From an uncultured Bacillota bacterium (GTDB taxonomy: Bacteria; Bacillota; Clostridia; Peptostreptococcales; Anaerovoracaceae): a stretch of DNA of 8,070 nt. The translations under genes and the position numbers were made by a program. Of the stretch, positions 6,468 to 8,070 are shown piece after piece (within the stretch, counting starts at the first letter, position 1; each line of letters starts with the position of its first letter). A model generated the notes under the pieces. That model saw only the letters and a list, made by a program, of their open reading frames with translations. It ran no database searches and was not told the origin of the DNA. The stretch covers positions 1 to 8,070 of the forward strand of contig CABQMM010000048.1 of assembly GCA_902465215.1 (NCBI GenBank). Direction: 5' to 3'.

Positions 6468-8009
6468 TTACTTAAGTGTTACAACCTTTTCTACTGCTTC
6501 CAAAATGGAATTATCCTTTACCATTTCATCAAATTTAGCAAGGTAGTCAATCATGATGATATCCTTTTCAACCGGGGCTGCGATGGAACGGATGTGTTCA
6601 TAAGCAGCCTTCGTTGCAGGTGCAAGGTTTTCGATTCCCTTTTCACCCATTTCCTGACGGAGCCAGATTCCCTGTGCTGCTGCAGCAAGTTCAATTCCGA
6701 TTACCTTTTGAGCGTTATCCAAAACCATTGCCGCAGTTCTTGCAGAAGTTGCGCCCATGGATACATGGTCTTCCTGATTTGCAGATGTTGGGATGGAGTC
6801 AACACATGCAGGGTGGTCGTAAACCTTGTTTTCGGAGACCATGGATGCAGATGCATACTGTGCAATCATGAAACCGTTGTTGAGACCGCCGTCCTTAACA
6901 AGGAATGCAGGAAGTCCTTCGGATAATGCAGGGTTTACAAGTCTTTCTGTTCTTCTTTCTGCAACATTTGCAAGTTCAGAAATCGCAATCTTCAGGAAAT
7001 CGAAAGCAAGTGCCATCGGCTGTCCGTGGAAGTTGCCGCCGGAGATTACTTCATCGTCATCCGGGAATACGATTGGGTTGTCTGTTACCGCATTGATTTC
7101 TCTGGATACCGCTTCATATACGTACATAATCGCATCTCTGGATGCGCCGTGAATCTGCGGCATACATCTCTGTGAATACGGATCCTGAACCTTATCCGGC
7201 TGTAACGCAAGCGCATTCTTTGAGCCGTCAAGCAGGATTCTCATGTTTTCCGCAGCATCTATCTGTCCCTGATGTCCGCGAAGAATATGCGTCTTTGGGT
7301 CATATGCCTTCATGATTGCATGAAGCGCTTCACCTGTAAGCGCTGCTGCGATGTCTGCAATCTTCATGAGATGCATTGCATCGTATAATGTGTTAAGACC
7401 TACTGCTGTGAGCATCTGCGTTCCGTTGTTAAGCGCAAGACCTTCCTTGGAAGCAAGTACAACCGGCTTAAGACCTGTCTTTTCAAACGCTTCCTTTGCT
7501 TCGATAACTTCGCCCTTGTATTCCACTTTTCCAAGTCCGATAAGTCCAAGCGCGATGCAGGAAAGCGGTGCAAGGTCACCGGATGCTCCTACCGAGCCTT
7601 TTTCCGGAACGATAGGGTGAATGCCTGCGTTCAGCATATCAATTAAAGTCTGTAATGTTTCAAGTCTGATTCCGGAGTTTCCTCTTGATAATGAGTTTGC
7701 TCTGAGGAGCATCGCCGCTCTTACATACTTCTGGTCGTAAGGCTTGCCCATCGAGCAAGTGTGGCTGATAATTAAGTTTCTCTGAAGTTCTGCTGTCTGG
7801 TCAGTGTCGATTGCAACGCTTGCAAACTTACCGAAACCGGTTGTAAGTCCGTATACAACCGCCTTTTCAGCAACTTTCTTCTCAACATATGCTCTTGCCT
7901 TGTTTACAGCTTCGATAGCTTCCGGTGCAAGCTCAACCTTTTCGTGATGTCTGCATACGCTGATTACCTGTTCGATCGTAAGATCGCGTCCATTAATAAT
8001 TACTGCCAT
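6468..8009 (-). CDS. hutH: Histidine ammonia-lyase (histidase)
   Basis: This 513-residue enzyme removes ammonia from L-histidine to give trans-urocanate (EC 4.3.1.3), the first step. Ala142-Ser143-Gly144 in GSVGASGDLAPLS cyclise to the MIO electrophile, at the same numbers as in the Pseudomonas putida enzyme. Tyr53 in YGLTTGFG and His83 in ISH also match that numbering. Further family residues are Asn195 in LALNNGT, Tyr278 and Arg281 in QDPYSQR, Phe327 in GNFHGQP and Glu413 in NQEDHVSMG. The NQEDH context favours histidase over tyrosine or phenylalanine lyases. The reading frame continues upstream to a GTG at 8045, but that codon has no ribosome binding site. The ATG at 8009 has GGAGAG five bases before it and starts with the usual MAVIING, so it is chosen. 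It is the first gene of the operon within the window. Confidence 0.97.
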   Translation of the reverse strand: MAVIINGRDLTIEQVISVCRHHEKVELAPEAIEAVNKARAYVEKKVAEKAVVYGLTTGFGKFASVAIDTDQTAELQRNLIISHTCSMGKPYDQKYVRAAMLLRANSLSRGNSGIRLETLQTLIDMLNAGIHPIVPEKGSVGASGDLAPLSCIALGLIGLGKVEYKGEVIEAKEAFEKTGLKPVVLASKEGLALNNGTQMLTAVGLNTLYDAMHLMKIADIAAALTGEALHAIMKAYDPKTHILRGHQGQIDAAENMRILLDGSKNALALQPDKVQDPYSQRCMPQIHGASRDAIMYVYEAVSREINAVTDNPIVFPDDDEVISGGNFHGQPMALAFDFLKIAISELANVAERRTERLVNPALSEGLPAFLVKDGGLNNGFMIAQYASASMVSENKVYDHPACVDSIPTSANQEDHVSMGATSARTAAMVLDNAQKVIGIELAAAAQGIWLRQEMGEKGIENLAPATKAAYEHIRSIAAPVEKDIIMIDYLAKFDEMVKDNSILEAVEKVVTLK

Positions 8010-8014
8010 TTTTT

Positions 8015-8020
8015 CTCTCC
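8015..8020 (-). promoter_or_regulatory. Ribosome binding site that decides the hutH start
   Basis: GGAGAG on the minus strand (8020-8015) is five bases from the ATG at 8009. The frame stays open to a GTG at 8045, but the bases before that GTG show no purine-rich site. This makes the protein 513 residues, and its MIO triad then falls at 142-144 as in the characterised enzyme. Confidence 0.8.
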
Positions 8021-8043
8021 ATTTCTTATAATTATTCACCTTC

Positions 8044-8059
8044 ACGAATGTTTATTCGT
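8044..8059. promoter_or_regulatory. Perfect inverted repeat upstream of hutH (candidate operator)
   Basis: ACGAAT (8044-8049) and ATTCGT (8054-8059) are perfect 6-base inverted arms around a four-base centre, GTTT on the plus strand. The element lies 34 bases upstream of the hutH ATG, where an operator or a leader hairpin of the operon would be expected. It does not resemble the inverted repeat before the GntR gene. No convincing -35/-10 pair was found between it and hutH, so the promoter may lie beyond the window edge. Which protein, if any, binds here cannot be told from the sequence. Confidence 0.4.
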
Positions 8060-8070
8060 ATTAGTTTCCC

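Noticed and set aside
8021..8036. A -10 box (TATAAG or similar) for hutH close to its start codon
   Set aside because: Transcription would begin inside the ribosome binding site and no -35 box is placed correctly.
8010..8045. Longer hutH beginning at GTG 8045, adding 12 residues
   Set aside because: No ribosome binding site precedes the GTG. The ATG at 8009 has GGAGAG at a good distance, and family N-termini start at the MAVIING position.
1..8070. A previously undescribed defence, mobile or secondary-metabolite system
   Set aside because: All seven genes belong to known families, the intergenic space is small, and no integrase, transposase, toxin, nuclease or repeat array was seen on either strand.

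Overview
This window holds seven genes, all read on the minus strand, so transcription runs from high to low coordinates. Five form a complete tetrahydrofolate-dependent histidine degradation (hut) operon. An FCD-type GntR regulator and a class B sortase follow it. No RNA gene, insertion sequence, CRISPR array or recognisable phage element was seen. Coding density is very high; the longest gaps between genes are about 67 to 78 bases.

Organism (inference): probably an anaerobic Gram-positive of the class Clostridia. Reasons: strong AGGAG-type ribosome binding sites before most genes, a class B sortase (a cell-wall enzyme largely of Firmicutes), histidine breakdown through separate formiminotransferase and cyclodeaminase proteins, and a long-form urocanase. 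I cannot name a genus from the sequence alone.

Layout in order of transcription: hutH (8009-6468), a 78-base gap with a GC-rich hairpin or quasi-palindrome, hutU (6389-4365), hutI (4338-3100), a cyclodeaminase gene (3100-2477, overlapping hutI by one base), ftcD (2442-1546), a 67-base AT-rich gap with a good promoter candidate, the GntR/FCD regulator (1478-813), then the sortase (799-14). The promoter of hutH itself is probably at or beyond the right edge; a perfect 6+6 base inverted repeat lies just upstream of hutH.

How the genes work together: HutH converts histidine to urocanate plus ammonia. HutU hydrates urocanate to imidazolonepropionate, and HutI opens the ring to give N-formimino-L-glutamate. 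FtcD moves the formimino group to tetrahydrofolate and releases glutamate, and the cyclodeaminase turns 5-formimino-THF into 5,10-methenyl-THF plus ammonia. The cell thus gains glutamate, two ammonia and a one-carbon unit. Neither hutG (formiminoglutamase) nor hutF (deiminase) is present here. The GntR protein is a plausible local regulator but is of the FCD subfamily, not the UTRA-type HutC. The sortase has no evident functional link to histidine metabolism.

Overall this is a well-understood metabolic operon, not a novel system. The points worth a second look are the long-type urocanase, the non-HutC regulator with its own apparent promoter, three candidate regulatory palindromes, and the sortase packed against the regulator.
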